Positions 35,833 to 49,142 of a DNA stretch of 64,000 nucleotides are shown piece after piece. The DNA is from Terebella lapidaria. Its lineage: Eukaryota; Annelida; Polychaeta; Terebellida; Terebellidae. A program made the position numbers and the translations under genes. Every line of letters starts with the position of its first letter. Position 1 is the first letter of the stretch. Location: NCBI GenBank assembly GCA_949152475.1, contig OX424555.1, positions 59,191,977 to 59,255,976 of the forward strand, read 5' to 3'. The notes under the pieces were generated by a model. That model saw only the letters and a list, made by a program, of their open reading frames with translations, had not been told where the DNA came from and ran no database searches.

Positions 35833-37290
35833 ATGATCTTTGAAGAGTTCATCAGCGTTGGCAGTCTCAGTGGTTCCTTCTACAGCATTGGCAGGTTCGA
35901 CGTCTTCATCTATGCGGCAAGGTGGCCAGTGCTGGCAGTCTTAGACGCCCGAGCAGGTTCTTCTCTTCCTCCCACGACGCAGTCTACGCCAGGGGTTTTG
36001 ACCATGGTACCTTTTCCTCCTCCGTCGGATGTTCTGCGGTGCACCTTGGCGCTCGAGCCTCCTCAGCAGTTGCGGACGGCCATCTTCAGCTCCCCGGAGC
36101 ATGAGGCAGAGGAGTCGGAGTGCGTGAAGGAGAAATGTGTGCAGGAGGATGTTACTCCTTCTACTTCCACTGGGCCCCCACCACTGGTTCCTGTTTCATG
36201 GGAACACCCTCCTTCAGTGATGGCTTTCCGTGGCAAGCGACCGAGGCTTGACTTAGAGCCTGCTGACAGAAAGGTGATGAAGAACAACGTTTCGTCACAA
36301 GCTTGACCTCATATGGTCTACTTTGGAACCGATGGTCTTCCCCACGGAGCCGAAGCTGGCATTGCCTGATTGGCCCATATCACTGCTGGCGTCCCAGCGG
36401 TCCCCTCAGCGGCGGTCGAGGCGAGGTCTTCCAATACCTGATGGTCTCCAGGAGGAGTTCTCTATTCGCCATGCCGAGACCTTGGACCAATTTAAGACTG
36501 ACTTGACTTGGTTTCCCCGTCGGCCCCTCCTCTGCAAGAAGGATTACCAGATCTAATCTGGACTACCTGGACAAGCCGGCAGTTTTTCTAGAGGCAGCAG
36601 CCCCATACCTAAGGACAAGGCTTGCCCAGTTACGGTCCAGCCAGAGACCTTGCTTTCCCAGAACCACGCTTGGACCACGCCAGGATTGGTTCAGAACTGT
36701 GGCTTACAAGCAGATCCAGTGCACCCAGCGGGCTTTCGACGGCTTGGTGTCTCCCCTGTCAGAGTTGTTGGACTTGGTGACCACCTCCGCTCTGCCTCGC
36801 AGCTCCAGGACTCCTACAATCGGGTTTCCATCCACTGGATGGAGCAGAGTACCTTCGTGGAGTGAGTTCTCCACCTATACTATGGGGGAAACGATTTTTT
36901 GGGTCAAGCTAAGTTCAAGCTTTCTACGGCTCTGGTCACAGAGCTGCCCTGTGCCCCACTAGTGGAGCAGGAGGCCACCTCAGCTCTGTCCTCGCCTCCT
37001 ACCCTCTTCGCTGGACTTGAAGCTAGGCTTCCCGTATGTGAGCGGGCCCGCAAGGAAGAGTCACTTTCGGCCAACAAGCGACTGATGGAGGCTCTAGCCA
37101 AGCACTTGGCGTCTCCTCTCCAGGCATACTCCACTCACGCCTTCACGTCCCAGCCATCAGTGAAGTCCAAAGACAGGAAGAACTCCAAGGAGCCCTTTTG
37201 AGGGACCCCTTCCAGCAGCAAGGGGAAGAAGCCCAAGCCCAAGGGCAAGGCCAAACCAGCAGGGGAGAAGAAGTGGCAGGTCCAGTGGCA
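35833..37290 (+). pseudogene. Unassigned coding remnant, gag-like
   Basis: GC-rich plus-strand sequence with several long open stretches unlike the AT-rich surroundings. One piece is Pro/Ser-rich (from 35833), one contains RHAETLDQFK (about 36460), one contains ANKRLMEALAKHL (about 37070), and the tail is Lys-rich (from about 37220). The composition and basic tail recall a retroelement gag, possibly of DIRS type, but I do not recognise a domain. It is broken in several places. A host-gene pseudogene is an alternative. Confidence 0.35.
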
Positions 37291-37534
37291 GGTGAGTGTA
37301 CCCAAAATACCATTCCATGCAGTGGACACTGCGATACCTCTAGCTGTTCCACCCTCATTCCATAATGCAAGCAAGCACTTTCAAGCGAGATCAAAGATAT
37401 GCTAACCAGAAGCGCACTCGAAAAAGTAGAAATTGGCTACAGAGTTATATGGCGACAGTTAATATCCTTATTATCAATGTCGTTGGGTTCTGTGCTGCTG
37501 ATAGTAATTTTGATGGCGATTTTGTTTTTTAAGA

Positions 37535-37874
37535 GGGCGAGATGGCCGAGTGGTTACCTGCAAGCGCTTGGTCGCTCAATTTGAACCAAAAGCTATCACC
37601 GGCGTGGGTTTGATCCCACATTGGGCCCGTGTGCGGTAATTGTAGGGAGATTTTCTTCCTGCCCTCACACCTGGCAGTGTGCCCGTGACTCGGATATCAC
37701 GTAAAATGGAGGTCCCATCTCTAAAAATATATGTTGTAAAGGGATGTAAAAGACCCCTCTGAGAACGACATGTACCCTGGCACTGACCACTCTCAGAGGA
37801 CTTTGAAGCGCTTTGATAATGTGTGTAACGTTGATAAAGCACTATAGAAGAACCGGTTGATGTTGTTGTTGTCA
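37535..37874 (+). mobile_element. tRNA-derived SINE
   Basis: The head resembles tRNA-Ser/Leu: A box tggccgagtgg (37543-37553) and B box ggtttgatccc (37607-37617) at the usual spacing for a long-variable-arm tRNA. A body without tRNA similarity follows (about 240 bp, with cctggcactgaccactctc and gataaagcactatagaag). It ends in (ttg)n at 37860-37874. Head, body and simple-repeat tail make the class clear; the family name is not known to me. Confidence 0.85.
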
Positions 37875-38170
37875 CGATGAGTACCATGTGTGGTCTCTCT
37901 GTTGTGCTCTCTGTCATTGTGATAGTGGTAGCACCTTTGGTAATTTTGTTTGGAGTGGTGGTTATGATCGTGCCGCTGATCATTTCGCAAATGTTGTTGA
38001 TGTATATGCTGATGCCATGACCATGTGTTATTCGCCGTTGTTCCTAAATCTCTTGCTTCTTTCAGAGGATTCATTCTGCATGGTCTGACCCGGACACTCA
38101 TTGACCAGTTTTCGGGGCAATAGATGATTGTTTCATCGGTAGTACTATCAGCACAGACACAAAAAGATTA

Positions 38171-39174
38171 TTAATCTGTAATTTTGCAGGGTAGCTTGAT
38201 TATGTCTGAGATGTGAGACACACCTATGTCCCTGAGGTGATCCCTGATATCATTGGTGGAAGTGTGGCCTTCGAGGTTGCCAATGTACACAGTGTACAGT
38301 GTGTGGACAGTGTGTGGAGATTTTGTGTTGCGAGGGTGTACCACTGACTTCAGGCCGGGATGAATAATGAGCATGGCATCCACATCTGATTTGCCTTTGT
38401 TTGGTGTCTTTGTACTTGGAAGGCAGCAGGAGTTGCTTCTACAGGTCGATCGTCTATGTTGGGTTCTGGTGTTTCCCCTACCTCACATCTGCTCACTCTG
38501 TCTACCGACGTGTTGGTTGATTCATCACTTGTTACGTCCATGATATTATCTGGACCGATCAGCCTAGTTTCGTCATCACCATTGCGTGGGTTGGTTGGCA
38601 TTGTCTTACTCTTGCTGGGATTTCCAATGAAGTCGTCGTTCGATTGGGCAGTCATTGCCTGTCGTCGTGTAGCCTGTTCTTGAGAATCGAGGTGCATTTC
38701 CAGTTGAGCAATTTTGTACATCAGCGAAGTGATCTCACCGGACAGGATGAGGACGTCTGTTTAATGAGTGGTGACAGTTTCTCGAAGTTGCAGGCACCAT
38801 TCGACCAAGTCGGCAGTGTCAGATGGCGTCGAGATGGAGGTGTTATCATTATTGATGATAGATTTTAGAATCCTACTCAGGTGTTCATCACGACCCGCGT
38901 TCTCAAGTGACAGACCACGGATATATATATCTTCTGCCAGAAGGTCAATGTTCCGTCGGTTGTGCATCTCACTTTTCTGGTATTCTGGGTGCTTCTGACA
39001 GAGTTGTTCATAGAATTGTAGCCTGAGAGCGAAGAGTTTGTGTTTCATAGCATCATCAGTTTTAGGTTGTCCTTGTAGCGATTCCAGTATCTCCTGCTTG
39101 TCATACTGGAAAATTTGTGCACGGTTATTGCAAAAAACAGAGGCGAGCGTTTCAATATCATTGATTGTGGACAA
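38171..39174 (-). pseudogene. Unassigned coding remnant, possible retroelement ORF1
   Basis: Two long minus-strand frames (39174-38761, 137 codons; 38721-38350, 123 codons) and a shorter one to 38171. The first is a charged, helix-rich protein. The last contains YIGNLEGHTSTNDIRDHL, which resembles RRM-like nucleic-acid-binding segments in some retroelement ORF1 products. Pieces are in consistent order on one strand but in different frames. There is no reverse transcriptase directly downstream. Family unknown. Confidence 0.4.
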
Positions 39175-39539
39175 GCGTTCAAATATTTATTGTTCACTAG
39201 AGTTGAAGTTTTGCACAGTATTTTCCATTTGATATCCCAGTCAGCAGGTTTAATCAGCTTGACTCAATCATCATTGTATACTGCGCACTGTAGTCACTGG
39301 ATTAGCTCGTTGGCTTGCTGGTGTTGCATTTCTCACATATCCTGTTTCCAGGCATTATGATATTCACTGAGTTGTTTTAAAATAAGTTCTTTCTCTCTCT
39401 CATGGGCCTGACGTGGTAGACCTCATTTCCCGTCCACGTCAAGTCCTTAAGTTAGAACGAGGTTTGTGATGCTATGGGATTGCCATGAACATGCATGCAT
39501 CACTTGATCGAGGGGAACACGTTCCATTTAAGCAAGGGA

Positions 39540-39865
39540 TCAATAAATGTCTGCAGCATCATAACGTACCCATAAATGTTTGGAAAAAATCACAATGTAC
39601 CCATAAATGTTTGAAAAACCATAACGCACTCATAAATGTCTGGAAAAATCATAACAACCATGAATGTTTGAAAAATCATAAAGTACCCATAAATGCCTAT
39701 AAAATTAATCATAACGTAATCATAAATGTCTAGAAAAATCAAAGCATACCCATGAATGTTTGGAAAATCATAACGTATCCATGAATGTTTTGAAAATTCA
39801 TGACGTAATCGTAAATGATTGGAAAATCATAACGCTCCCATAAAAGTTTGGAAAGTCATAATGCA
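39540..39865. repeat. ~32-bp minisatellite, about 10 copies
   Basis: Head-to-tail variants of cataacgtacccataaatgt plus ttggaaaaat, with a period of roughly 31-33 bp and many substitutions. Confidence 0.9.
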
Positions 39866-40189
39866 TTAAAATACATTTTATAGATTTTACAGAAGATACA
39901 ATTAATCCAGTCACCGAAAACATGTATAACACATTTATCAATTGCTGTCTTCTATTTGTACCCATTAGAGATCACATATTAAACTTAATAAATTATAATT
40001 AGCATCTATGTAATTCTAACATATTTTGGAATAAATAATCAGATGAATATCACTTCACAGGCTTGCCCGGCCTGACCAAGTAGAAAACAACGGCGGAGAT
40101 CGTGGACGATAAAGTCATACCGTAAAATTATTTAGATCAAGTGCAGGCAGATATTAATTTTCGAGAAGATATATGAATAAATGATACCT

Positions 40190-40975
40190 TCACGAATAAC
40201 AACTCTTACAACAAAAGTTCGAGCAAGTAATGGTCGATGAATAACACGATATCATTTGTCTTTTAATACTATGTTTAAATTTGCTTTTAGAATAATATTT
40301 TTCTGTCTTCTGTATTATTTCATTCCATAAAACTGGAAACTTATATGATGGTAGTTTTTTATTTGAAAACTGCAACGTTTGATATATGGAGCTCATGTGC
40401 TTGACGTTATATGTGAATTTGTTGAATTTCGTAGTTGTACTGATACAGATTAGAAAACGATACAAGAAGTTTTCCGTATAAGTAGTCATGCATAAACAAG
40501 ACCACTTGTTATTTACCACCACATATTTATATTGATCTGATGATTTTAAAATTATATTTGAATATTTCAAGAGTGGTTCTGTTTCATAATTACATTATAT
40601 TGAGCATTATGAGTAGTTCTTATTGCCCGTTAATGTAATATTATTGTTATTTTGAGATTATGGGGAGTAGCATTTCCCCATGCCATGATTCCATATTTTA
40701 AGTGTGGGTGGATCATTGCATAGTACAATGTTTCCAGACTTTCTGTTGGTATTTGTTTCTTAACTTGTTTAATTTGAAACAAGGCCCTAGAAATTTTATT
40801 ATTAACATAGTTTATGTGATATTTCCATGACAACGTTTCATCAATGTACAAACCCAGAAATTTCGTACATTTCTCATCAAAATTTTCCCCTATTTGACTC
40901 AAAGATATTCCATTTATTACAATATCTAAATCATCAAATTTGCAATTTTGGGATGGGGCTCTGAACGCTATAAAT
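40190..40975 (-). mobile_element. LINE 3' end (non-LTR reverse transcriptase C-terminus)
   Basis: On the minus strand 40902-40630 encodes KFLGLYIDETLSWKYHI followed by ALFQIKQVKKQIP and LETLYYAMIHPHLKYGIMAWG, the segment after the catalytic domain of jockey/CR1-group reverse transcriptases. After a stop, the reading continues in another frame at 40570-40190 (PVLWNEIIQ, SKSKFKHSIKRQM), which fits the C-terminal end of the same protein. The element is 5' truncated (no catalytic core or endonuclease) and frameshifted. It abuts the gypsy remnant at 40985, which is in the opposite direction. Confidence 0.8.
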
Positions 40976-40984
40976 TATTGAGCA

Positions 40985-43900
40985 ACACACAGTTTTGATC
41001 GATGTTGCAGAGGCAAGTCTTCCACAAGGATTACTTCTGCATCTCTCAGTGGACAAGATCAAGTGTAGAAGGGTAAGATGCCGTGTGATGAATCTGTCCA
41101 ATAGAGATATTGCATTATCCAAATCATTACAGATTGCAAACATTTACCAATGTGAAGTGGTTGCTCCTGAAGTGGACATCCTGTGTCAGGAAGGACAAGT
41201 ACCCGATAGCATAGAGAAGCGTTCCCCTTACCACGAATTGAGGAGTGCATTGATCAACTCAAATGTGCCAAATACTTTTCATCTTTGGATTTAACACAGG
41301 GATATCTACAAATAAAAGTGTGCGATGATGATCAGCAAAAAACCGCGTTCAGAGCCATGGGGTCACTATACGAATTCACTCGACTCCCATTCGGGTTGCG
41401 TAATCGCCCTGCAACGTTGTCGAGGCTAATGGGGAGGTGCTTGGGTGATTTTCATGACAGAGGGTTAATCGTGTATTTGGATGATATCCTCGTTTTCTGT
41501 TCCTCTGTTTCAGGCACGATCAGTTGTCTGGAGACGGTTTTCGAATGTCTGCAAGAGTTTGGTCTAAAAGTTGTCATTTCTTCAAGAAAAAGGTTGCATT
41601 CTTCGGACACACTGTCATTGCAGCTGGGGTTGAGACCGATCCAACCAAAATCAAAACAGTGGAAATCTACCCGCGACCAACAACACAGAAGCATGTACGG
41701 CAATTTCTAGGGCTAATATCCTATTTTCACGGCTACGTCAAAGGTTTTGCCCAGAGAGCAGCACCACTGACAGACCTTCTGACTATTGACAATGACAAGA
41801 AATCGAGAAATACTAAAGTGGACATCACAAAACATTGGACAGAAGCATGCCAAGAAGCATTCGAAACTCTGAAGCAGAAACTCGAAAAAGCACCCATCCT
41901 AGGGTTTCCGGATTTCAGAGTTTTGCTTGGAGGTAGATGCGAGTTTGGAGGGCTTTGGTGCCATTTTGTCTCAAAAACGAGAAAAAAAGTTGTAATTGCA
42001 TATGCCAGTCGTCATCTCCGAAAGTACGAAAAGTCCGGCCGCAGCTACAGTTCCATAAAATTAGAATTTCTGGCTCTGCATTGGGCAGTTACCCCAAAGT
42101 TCCATGAATATCTCTATGGATCACGTTTCACCATTCTAACTGACAGTCATCCTCTAAGCCACATCATGAAGGCCAAACAAACAGCTGCGGATGGCAGCAA
42201 ATTAGCCAATTTAGCAGACTACAACTTTGAAGTAAAGTTTCGTTCTGGCCACAGTAATGCTTCAGCAGATGGGCTAAGCCGTAACCCAGTGAGCGATGAG
42301 CAGGATGATGAATCCGATGAAGAGGATTTAGTAATCACTAAATGTTCTGAGTTTCAGGCACTTGTACAGGAACTTTGTCAGGCAATTGATTTAGGTGCAA
42401 AACTCGTCAAAATTAATCTCCTCTCAGCATGGAGGAGAAGATAAGCAAACTCGAATTCAAGAAATCTGCAACAAATGCAGCACAATGATCCATGTGTGGG
42501 AAGGATTATGGACATCTTGACGAAGGGTGTACGAGCGAATAGGAATCAAATAAAACAAGAACCAATTATTGTCAGGAAATTGCTGAACAAGTGGAATCAA
42601 CTCATCATCGACGATGGCCTTTTTTTCGACAGATGACAATCGATAGTGAAACATGTATTGATTCTACCATTGTCACTTCGTTCAGTAGTTTTGAAACAGC
42701 TACATGATGTCACTGGACACCAAGGAATTGAGCAAATCCTACAGCTTGTGCAAAGCCGGTGCTATTGGCCGCCATTGACAACAGATGTAACGGAATACTG
42801 TAAGCGATGTGTATGGTGTCAGTTGTCCAAGGAACCTTCTCCAAAGTTTAGATCAACCATGTCACATGTCATGGCTACTCGACCATTGGGAATAGCCGCG
42901 ATGGATTTCACTCTGTTGGAAAAGTCATCATCCGGTTTGGAAATTGTACTGGTCTTCACGGATGTATTTACTAAGTACACCATAGCAGTGGCAACTAGGG
43001 ACCAGACAGCAAAGGCAGTGGCCAACGTATTTGTGAGGGAGTGGATACATAAGTTAGGTATCGTGGAGTGTATCCACAGCGACAGAGGTCATTCTTTTGA
43101 GAACAAGATTATAGAGGAGCTTTGTTCTATCTACAACATACAGAAATCCAGGATAAGTCCATATCACCCACAAGGAAATTGTCAGGTTGAGTGCTTTAAT
43201 ATGACTCTACACAACCTGCTTCAGACACTCAATATGGAACAGAAAGCTTGATGGCATGATCATTTGCAGGAGTTGGTGTTCTCATATACCTGTACACCAC
43301 ATTTGTCCAGAGGGTTTGCTCCATATCACCTATTCTTCGGATGGGACCCACGATTACCTATCGATAATTGTTGTCATTTCCCACAGGTACCAATGGAGAC
43401 ATACATACTTGGGTCCAGTTGCATCAGCATCGAATGCAAAACGCGATATTGAGGGCTAACCAACAGCTAACAGAGAAGGCCAATGCTCGTAAACAGAGAC
43501 ATGATAAGAAAGCTAAGAATCCATACTTACCTGTTGGAACACAAGTGTTTACCCGGCACCAGGTCATATGGAGAAACACGATCCAGGACGTGTGGAACTC
43601 TAGTCCATACACTGTGGTTGGGCAGTTGCGAGAGGACAACAGTGCCATCTTGATCAGGCGAGCTACAGATGTTGAAGTGAAGGTGGTCAATCGAATTGAC
43701 TTTTTGCCCTTTGCGACTGCTGACGATGATGTTCCTTCATCAGAGGCACCTAGTGGAAATGCGAGTAGTTCCAGTGAGGATGAGTTACTTGTCATACAGC
43801 GTGCTGGCAATCAGGAACCAATACCTTTGCCAGATAAACCCGCACCAAGATGGTCACGAAGACCAACAGCTGGTAAACACTCGAATCCTTATAACCTTCC

Positions 43901-44870
43901 GAAGTCGGTACTCAAGGAGGAAGCTTCGAGGTCAGGGACCTCGTATTCTGAGTATTCAGGAGCGATTGTACAGCTTGGGAAGCTTTTAGAGGAGAGCTTC
44001 GATAAAACTGCTATATAGTAATTGTATGTATGCCTGAATAAATTAATGATTGGTATGTGTGTGCAAGTTGTTTTACCGTTTATAAGCTCGTGCGGACACG
44101 AGGCCCACCGCCGCCACCATATATGGCCGATAAAATATGCTAGTCATCATACATTTAGGGTGTAGATTGACCTCCCTCAAAAGTAGTTCGTCGATAGGTC
44201 ACCTGATCAAAAACCCGCGAATTATATACATAATTTTCACTCGATAAGCTGTTACCTACCAGTTCACATCGATCTGCGTCATTCATATACAACAATACAT
44301 CTACACACATAATTGGATATATATTTATACTGGATTATTTCTGTGAGGTAGGCAAACACCCGATTAATCAATCTAAACTACATTAAATAAGTACATTTAA
44401 GGATAGTAATCATAATTAGTAAAATGATCAGGCAGCTCTACACTAGTCATTGATAAGTCATAACTCCAACTGCGTAATCGCAGATCTCGTCCCCATATCC
44501 ATTATTCTGACATACAAATGTAGCGTAAGGCCTTTGTATCTCCAGGCTGTGGAACGAAAGACAGGGCGACGGGAGTTTGGGACAGGTGCGAAGTCTCAGG
44601 GGCAAGTCTTGTAGATTTGTTGCCAAATTAGTCCCAATAGACGTAAATGTCAGGTTATGATAGAAAGTGATTTTGTGAAAAAAACTGTAAAATATATATA
44701 GGTATATTTATATTTAGCAACAGTTTGTAGTATGTAAACTTGTATTCAATATCACGTTGTAAATATTGTTCATTAATATATTTTATGGTCAGGTTTGTGG
44801 TCCGGCAGTGAGAGCCAACAATAAAGTATTCAGCTCGATTGTGTTGTTTGCGTGGGTCATATAATTTTCA
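40985..44870 (+). mobile_element. Ty3/gypsy retrotransposon remnant 2
   Basis: Fossil LTR retroelement, better preserved than remnant 1. It contains reverse transcriptase (about 41280-41720, YLDD near 41474), RNase H (about 41900-42300) and an integrase (about 42640-43250, His/Cys zinc-binding N-terminus followed by the catalytic core). A Ser/Glu-rich tail ends near 44018. Gag is not seen and no 5' LTR is visible; the 5' side abuts a LINE. 44030-44870 may hold the 3' LTR (aataaag near 44819). It is broken, with a handful of breaks, and looks middle-aged. Confidence 0.87.
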
Positions 44871-44914
44871 ATTTAGCAAATGGAACAGCTTTGTTGTCAT
44901 GTATAAAACATACA

Positions 44915-45030
44915 CAGAAATTTTCAACAAAATCAATCACGGAATTGCTGAGCTACAGTCCAAATAAGATATACAAATAACTAGCTGACAAGGCATGGAT
45001 TCTAGATGATTAGCAACCTTAAGATTGCGT
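44915..45030. repeat. Dispersed repeat, copy 1
   Basis: gaaattttcaacaaaatcaa, ctacagtccaaataagatat and gattagcaaccttaa match 47075-47185 in order (cagcgaaattcatt, agcccaaataaaacat, gttaagcaaccttaa). The diverged pair lies 2.15 kb apart in the same direction. Confidence 0.5.
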
Positions 45031-45093
45031 AACGATTACCTTCTGGTGATTTCAATGGTTTAATACCATGTCCAATTTCAGTTCATTAATTAA

Positions 45094-46070
45094 GGCATTT
45101 CGGTATTTCTTCTTCTTTTTCTTTTTTTCTTCCACCGTTTTCGTTTCTGCGCGATAACTCGAGAACGCCTCGACGGATCGAATTGAAATTTTCATCACTG
45201 TTCAGATACGTTATTTAGATGTGCTGTATAGTTTTTGAGCCAGATCTGAGCTCCGTGAGGTCCGTGAGGATGAAATCGAGGTCATTTTTTGGACTTTGTT
45301 TCCGCGCGATAACTCACAAACTATTCAGACAATGGCTGCAGCAATTTGCATGAAGGTTCATATACCACCAATGAAGAACCCTATTGATTTTGGGATCAAT
45401 CCGTGAGACGACCTTTGACCTAGAAGTCGGAAGAGTTTTCGCCCAGTCATCCTTGAGGTTTCCTGCATATCTCGGAAACGGTGCGTCGTAGAGCGAAATG
45501 GACGTTATTTTGGACTCGTCGCCCTAGACAAGCATGTCTGCGGGGTATTATGGATGAACTTTCACCTTGACCCGAAGTTTTTTTGCTGTGTCAGCATTTT
45601 TCGTTTTCATCGATATTTCGAAAAAGGTGCGTCGTAGAGCGAAACGGACGTTATTTTTGGACTCGTCGCCCTAGACAAACATGTCTAAGGGGTTTTATGG
45701 ATGAACTTTCATGAACTTTCTTTTTTTTGCCGAGTCGGCATTTTTCGTTCTCGTCGATATCTCGGAAACGGTGCGTCGTAGAGCGAAATGTATGCTATTT
45801 TCAGACTCGTCGTTCTAGACAAACATCTAATGGCTATTAGGCATTTTTTGTTTCCTGCGATATCTCGGAAATAGTGCCTCGTAGAGCGAAACGGACGCTA
45901 TTTTCAGACTCGTCGCCCTAGACAAACATGTCTAATGGGTTTTAGGGATGAACTTTTTTGCCGAGTCGACATTTTTATGCCGAGTCGACATTTTTTGTTT
46001 CCGACAATATCTCGGAAACAGTGCGTCGTAGAGCGAAACGGACGTGTCTGAGGGGTATTAGGGATGAACT
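45094..46070. mobile_element. Inverted, partial copy of the 147-bp-unit element
   Basis: Starts aaggcatttcggtatttctt, the complement of the right end of the 5452-7658 element. It continues through complemented longer units (ccctattgattttgggatca near 45378) and several complemented 147-bp units (gtgcgtcgtagagcgaaa near 45480, 45625, 45769 and 46020). The units are shorter and more diverged than in the first copy. It stops near 46070 without a recognisable second end. Confidence 0.82.
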
Positions 46071-47070
46071 TGAATCACAACATTTCCAGACAACTAACCA
46101 CGCCTACCCAGACATGTCATCACATTCAACGAATCACACAGCACTTCCACCCCACAACGCGAGAAACTTACAGACACTCAAGACATGGCCCACGCTTTCC
46201 CGGACTTGAACTTGTGATTCTGAGCTTGATAAAGATAGAGATTTTGATATGGAAGGCATCAACGAGAGTTATAGAAATTGTTGAAGAAAACTAGAAGAAA
46301 TTATATTACACCGGACTTAATAAAGATATCGGACTATAGCTGGGATTACGTGTGAATGGGACCGTACATCGAAATTAATCATCCCAATAAATCTCGGATT
46401 ATTGAAGAAACGTCGGACTATCTGTTTGTGTTTTTGCACGAAATACGTCGTACTATATGATCCTGTCGCAGTATTAGTCGCCGGTAGTAACGCTATTTCT
46501 TCACACTACTCTTAGAAATTATTGGAGTCATTGAATTCTTGATATTGTGGTGACAGCACGCTGATGCCACCCGGCGATTGACCTGTCTGCTATGGTGCTG
46601 CCACCTAGTGAACTGGGCGCTGCTGCCATCTGCCGGCGCCCACGCGGGAGAGCAGCCCAACAACCGGCCTTCGCCAGACGTTGCCCCACCCCCGAAGTGA
46701 GAACACCTAACAGCCTAGCACAACTGACCACCCGTCGAGTGACTGCTTCTACTGTACAAGCCAGGAGCCGTAACCTAAGGTGAATATAGGCGACTTAAGG
46801 TAGACCATTCTCATTGCAATATATTTTGCATTTGATTTACAATGCCAACGGATATCAATTTCTTTTGCCCAGTGTCGAAGTAAACCCCAAAACAGGCAGT
46901 AGGTCATTGTTCTATGATAAGTAATCTAACCATAGTCAAGAAACTGCACCCTAAAACCCTGTCTGCTTCCTATGTAAGTTACATTGAATTGGCGGTGTAT
47001 AACGTTCAGGATATGTATGATTATCGACTGGGTCTTCAATTCGGTCATTGAACAGGTCTTGTAGTCAGCG
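46070..47070. other. Unassigned stretch
   Basis: A moderately GC-rich island (46560-46770) with no recognised coding signal, surrounded by AT-rich DNA. No gene supported. Confidence 0.45.
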
Positions 47071-47074
47071 GAAC

Positions 47075-47185
47075 AATTTTCAGCGAAATTCATTCCCAAA
47101 CTGCAGAGATATAGCCCAAATAAAACATACCAGAATTCGGCTGGTAAGACATCGATCCTGACTGTTAAGCAACCTTAACTGCCGC
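47075..47185. repeat. Dispersed repeat, copy 2
   Basis: Diverged direct copy of 44915-45030; see that entry for the shared landmarks. Confidence 0.5.
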
Positions 47186-47811
47186 AAACATTTATTCTGC
47201 ATACATTTCCACCAAATCCACACCTGAGATGCTGTCAGCAACGGACTGTACCGCTGGCGAACTGCAAAAAGTCTGGTCCACAATACCCCGAGAGACATCA
47301 GAAGTGGTTGTGTGAAACGTACTAGCTTCATCTATCCAACAAAGCTGAACTCAAGTAGGCCTATGGCATCATCAGTGTGTAACGTCCGAAGACACTGCAG
47401 GGTCACTGAGCCATCCAGATTGAGGCATCTCACAAAATGTCTTGTTGTCAAAATGAAGCAATATTACGGACTCAATCTCACAGAAAATTATCATGAACTG
47501 TCTAGTTCAGTTTATGACCATCATCGAAAGGCCTTTGACAGTGAAAGTTACGAAACTAAATGGACACAGAGAGACATCTGCTATGCACCCCACCTCTGCT
47601 GAGCCAAACCTCCCAGCTACCAACCCTAATCCTCTTAGGCTACCACTCCTAATCCTCTTAACCTTGCATTTTAACCTGGCTACTTCAAGCTATTCAGCTA
47701 CCAGCTATAGCATCCTGGCTTACAATGTACATGTATGTACAGTTGTACAATGTTTCAGTATGTTGGAATGCAGAAATGGATGGACTGAGTCGATATACCT
47801 CCAGACAGTTC

Positions 47812-48001
47812 CCTTGATTCTAGGTGGTTTGTTAGAGTTTAAAATTGGTTGCTCCAAAAACTGAGGATCTCCTCACTTTCAGTGACGTCTCTGTCTCCCT
47901 CAGGCAATTATCTCGATTTTAGATGGTTTGTTAGGGTTTCAACTTAGTTGCTTCAACCACTGAGGACCCTTCACTGTATGTCATGACTTCGTCTCCCACA
48001 G
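47812..48001. repeat. Two-copy tandem duplication, ~98-bp period
   Basis: attctaggtggtttgttaga and gattttagatggtttgttag open the two copies; gaggatctcctcact and gaggacccttcact follow. Both end in a cag trinucleotide after a pyrimidine-rich run (tctccctcag, tctcccacag). Confidence 0.75.
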
Positions 48002-48159
48002 TATAGTGCTGGATATTCTTTGTGCTGCGCTGAGGGAGTTTCTTCATATCGGAGGAGAACGCTCCTCTGGTGGTTTGGAGCTTGGAGTACCTTCTGCACC
48101 TTATATTCGTCCGTATTGTGTTATCTGACGACTGACATGCATGGCTTGGTCCCTAGTCG

Positions 48160-49140
48160 AGTGTGAATGGGGGGGGGGGGGGGGGGGGAGGGGTGATGAC
48201 ACGTTGATTGCTGCATACATGTACATCTTCAATAAACAATAATGTTTAATTAGCTCGTCTTGTGATGCAACCATTATATCTCTATAGACACCATATCCGA
48301 CTTGCAGTGCTTCAGTAGTGCTTTTAAGTAGTGTTTTATATGGAATTGTGTTCATTCGATATTATGTGTGACCTCAGATTTGGATTATCTGGAACGGAAA
48401 CGTATAATCAGAACATATGGTGGTAATGGTGAACCTAATATATGTAAATTTGAAATTTCCTGGCAGCCATCTTGGATTTTCCATCTTATTTGGATAAGTG
48501 TTGTACCACTTTTCACGATAAATATATTCTGACATCAGAATCAGATTCCTTGACCTCAAAAACCTATATTTAGACACTAAGAACTCACTTGTAGCTAGTG
48601 TTGGCCCAGAGAATATATGGCGTTTTCACATTTTGCGGTAGCCATTGTGGATTTGTTCCTCTGGCCGAGCTAACCCAAACTTTTGATAGGTGTACCCCAG
48701 CTTTTTTGTTGAGCATGGCCAAATCATCTAAAATCAACCCTCAAACCATGATCCTAGATTATTGGTCACGGTTGTCAATCGGATGGCCCCCTGTTATGAT
48801 ATTTAACTAATATTGACATTATTTCTTCAAAAATGACCAATAATAGTACTTTATTATTGTCAAGTGCAATTTTTGATGCTATCACACGATGGGCCATACA
48901 TAAATAAATATAGGTATTGAATACTAGCTGGATCGCATCAATATTGATAGGGTAATGGCAAAATTATGTAGTATGATGTATCAAAAATCGTACAATCTTT
49001 TAAACGGTGGTGTCATTCAAACCAAGAACTAGAGGCTCTCCGGTTGTCAACCACCGCTGGGGTGTATTATACCCTGCCGGTCTATCTTCCTTGTCGCCCC
49101 CATACTATAAATAGACCCAACTAGTAAAAAAATGTGTTAT
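48160..49140. other. Unassigned stretch with a G run
   Basis: An interrupted G run of about 20 bp lies at 48169-48189. No gene or transposon end is seen in the remainder. Confidence 0.5.
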
Positions 49141-49142
49141 CT

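Noticed and set aside
39485-39733. 82-codon frame with repeated NVWKN-like units
   Set aside because: By-product of the 32-bp minisatellite.
39540-39865. CRISPR-like array
   Set aside because: The repeats are imperfect and directly adjoining, without unique spacers, and the DNA is eukaryotic.
38171-40975. One LINE made of the ORF1-like remnant and the reverse-transcriptase end
   Set aside because: On the minus strand the ORF1-like part lies downstream of the reverse transcriptase, the wrong order for a single element.
47312-47602. 96-codon plus-strand frame
   Set aside because: No recognisable domain, no splice context and no counterpart in the window; not enough to call a gene.
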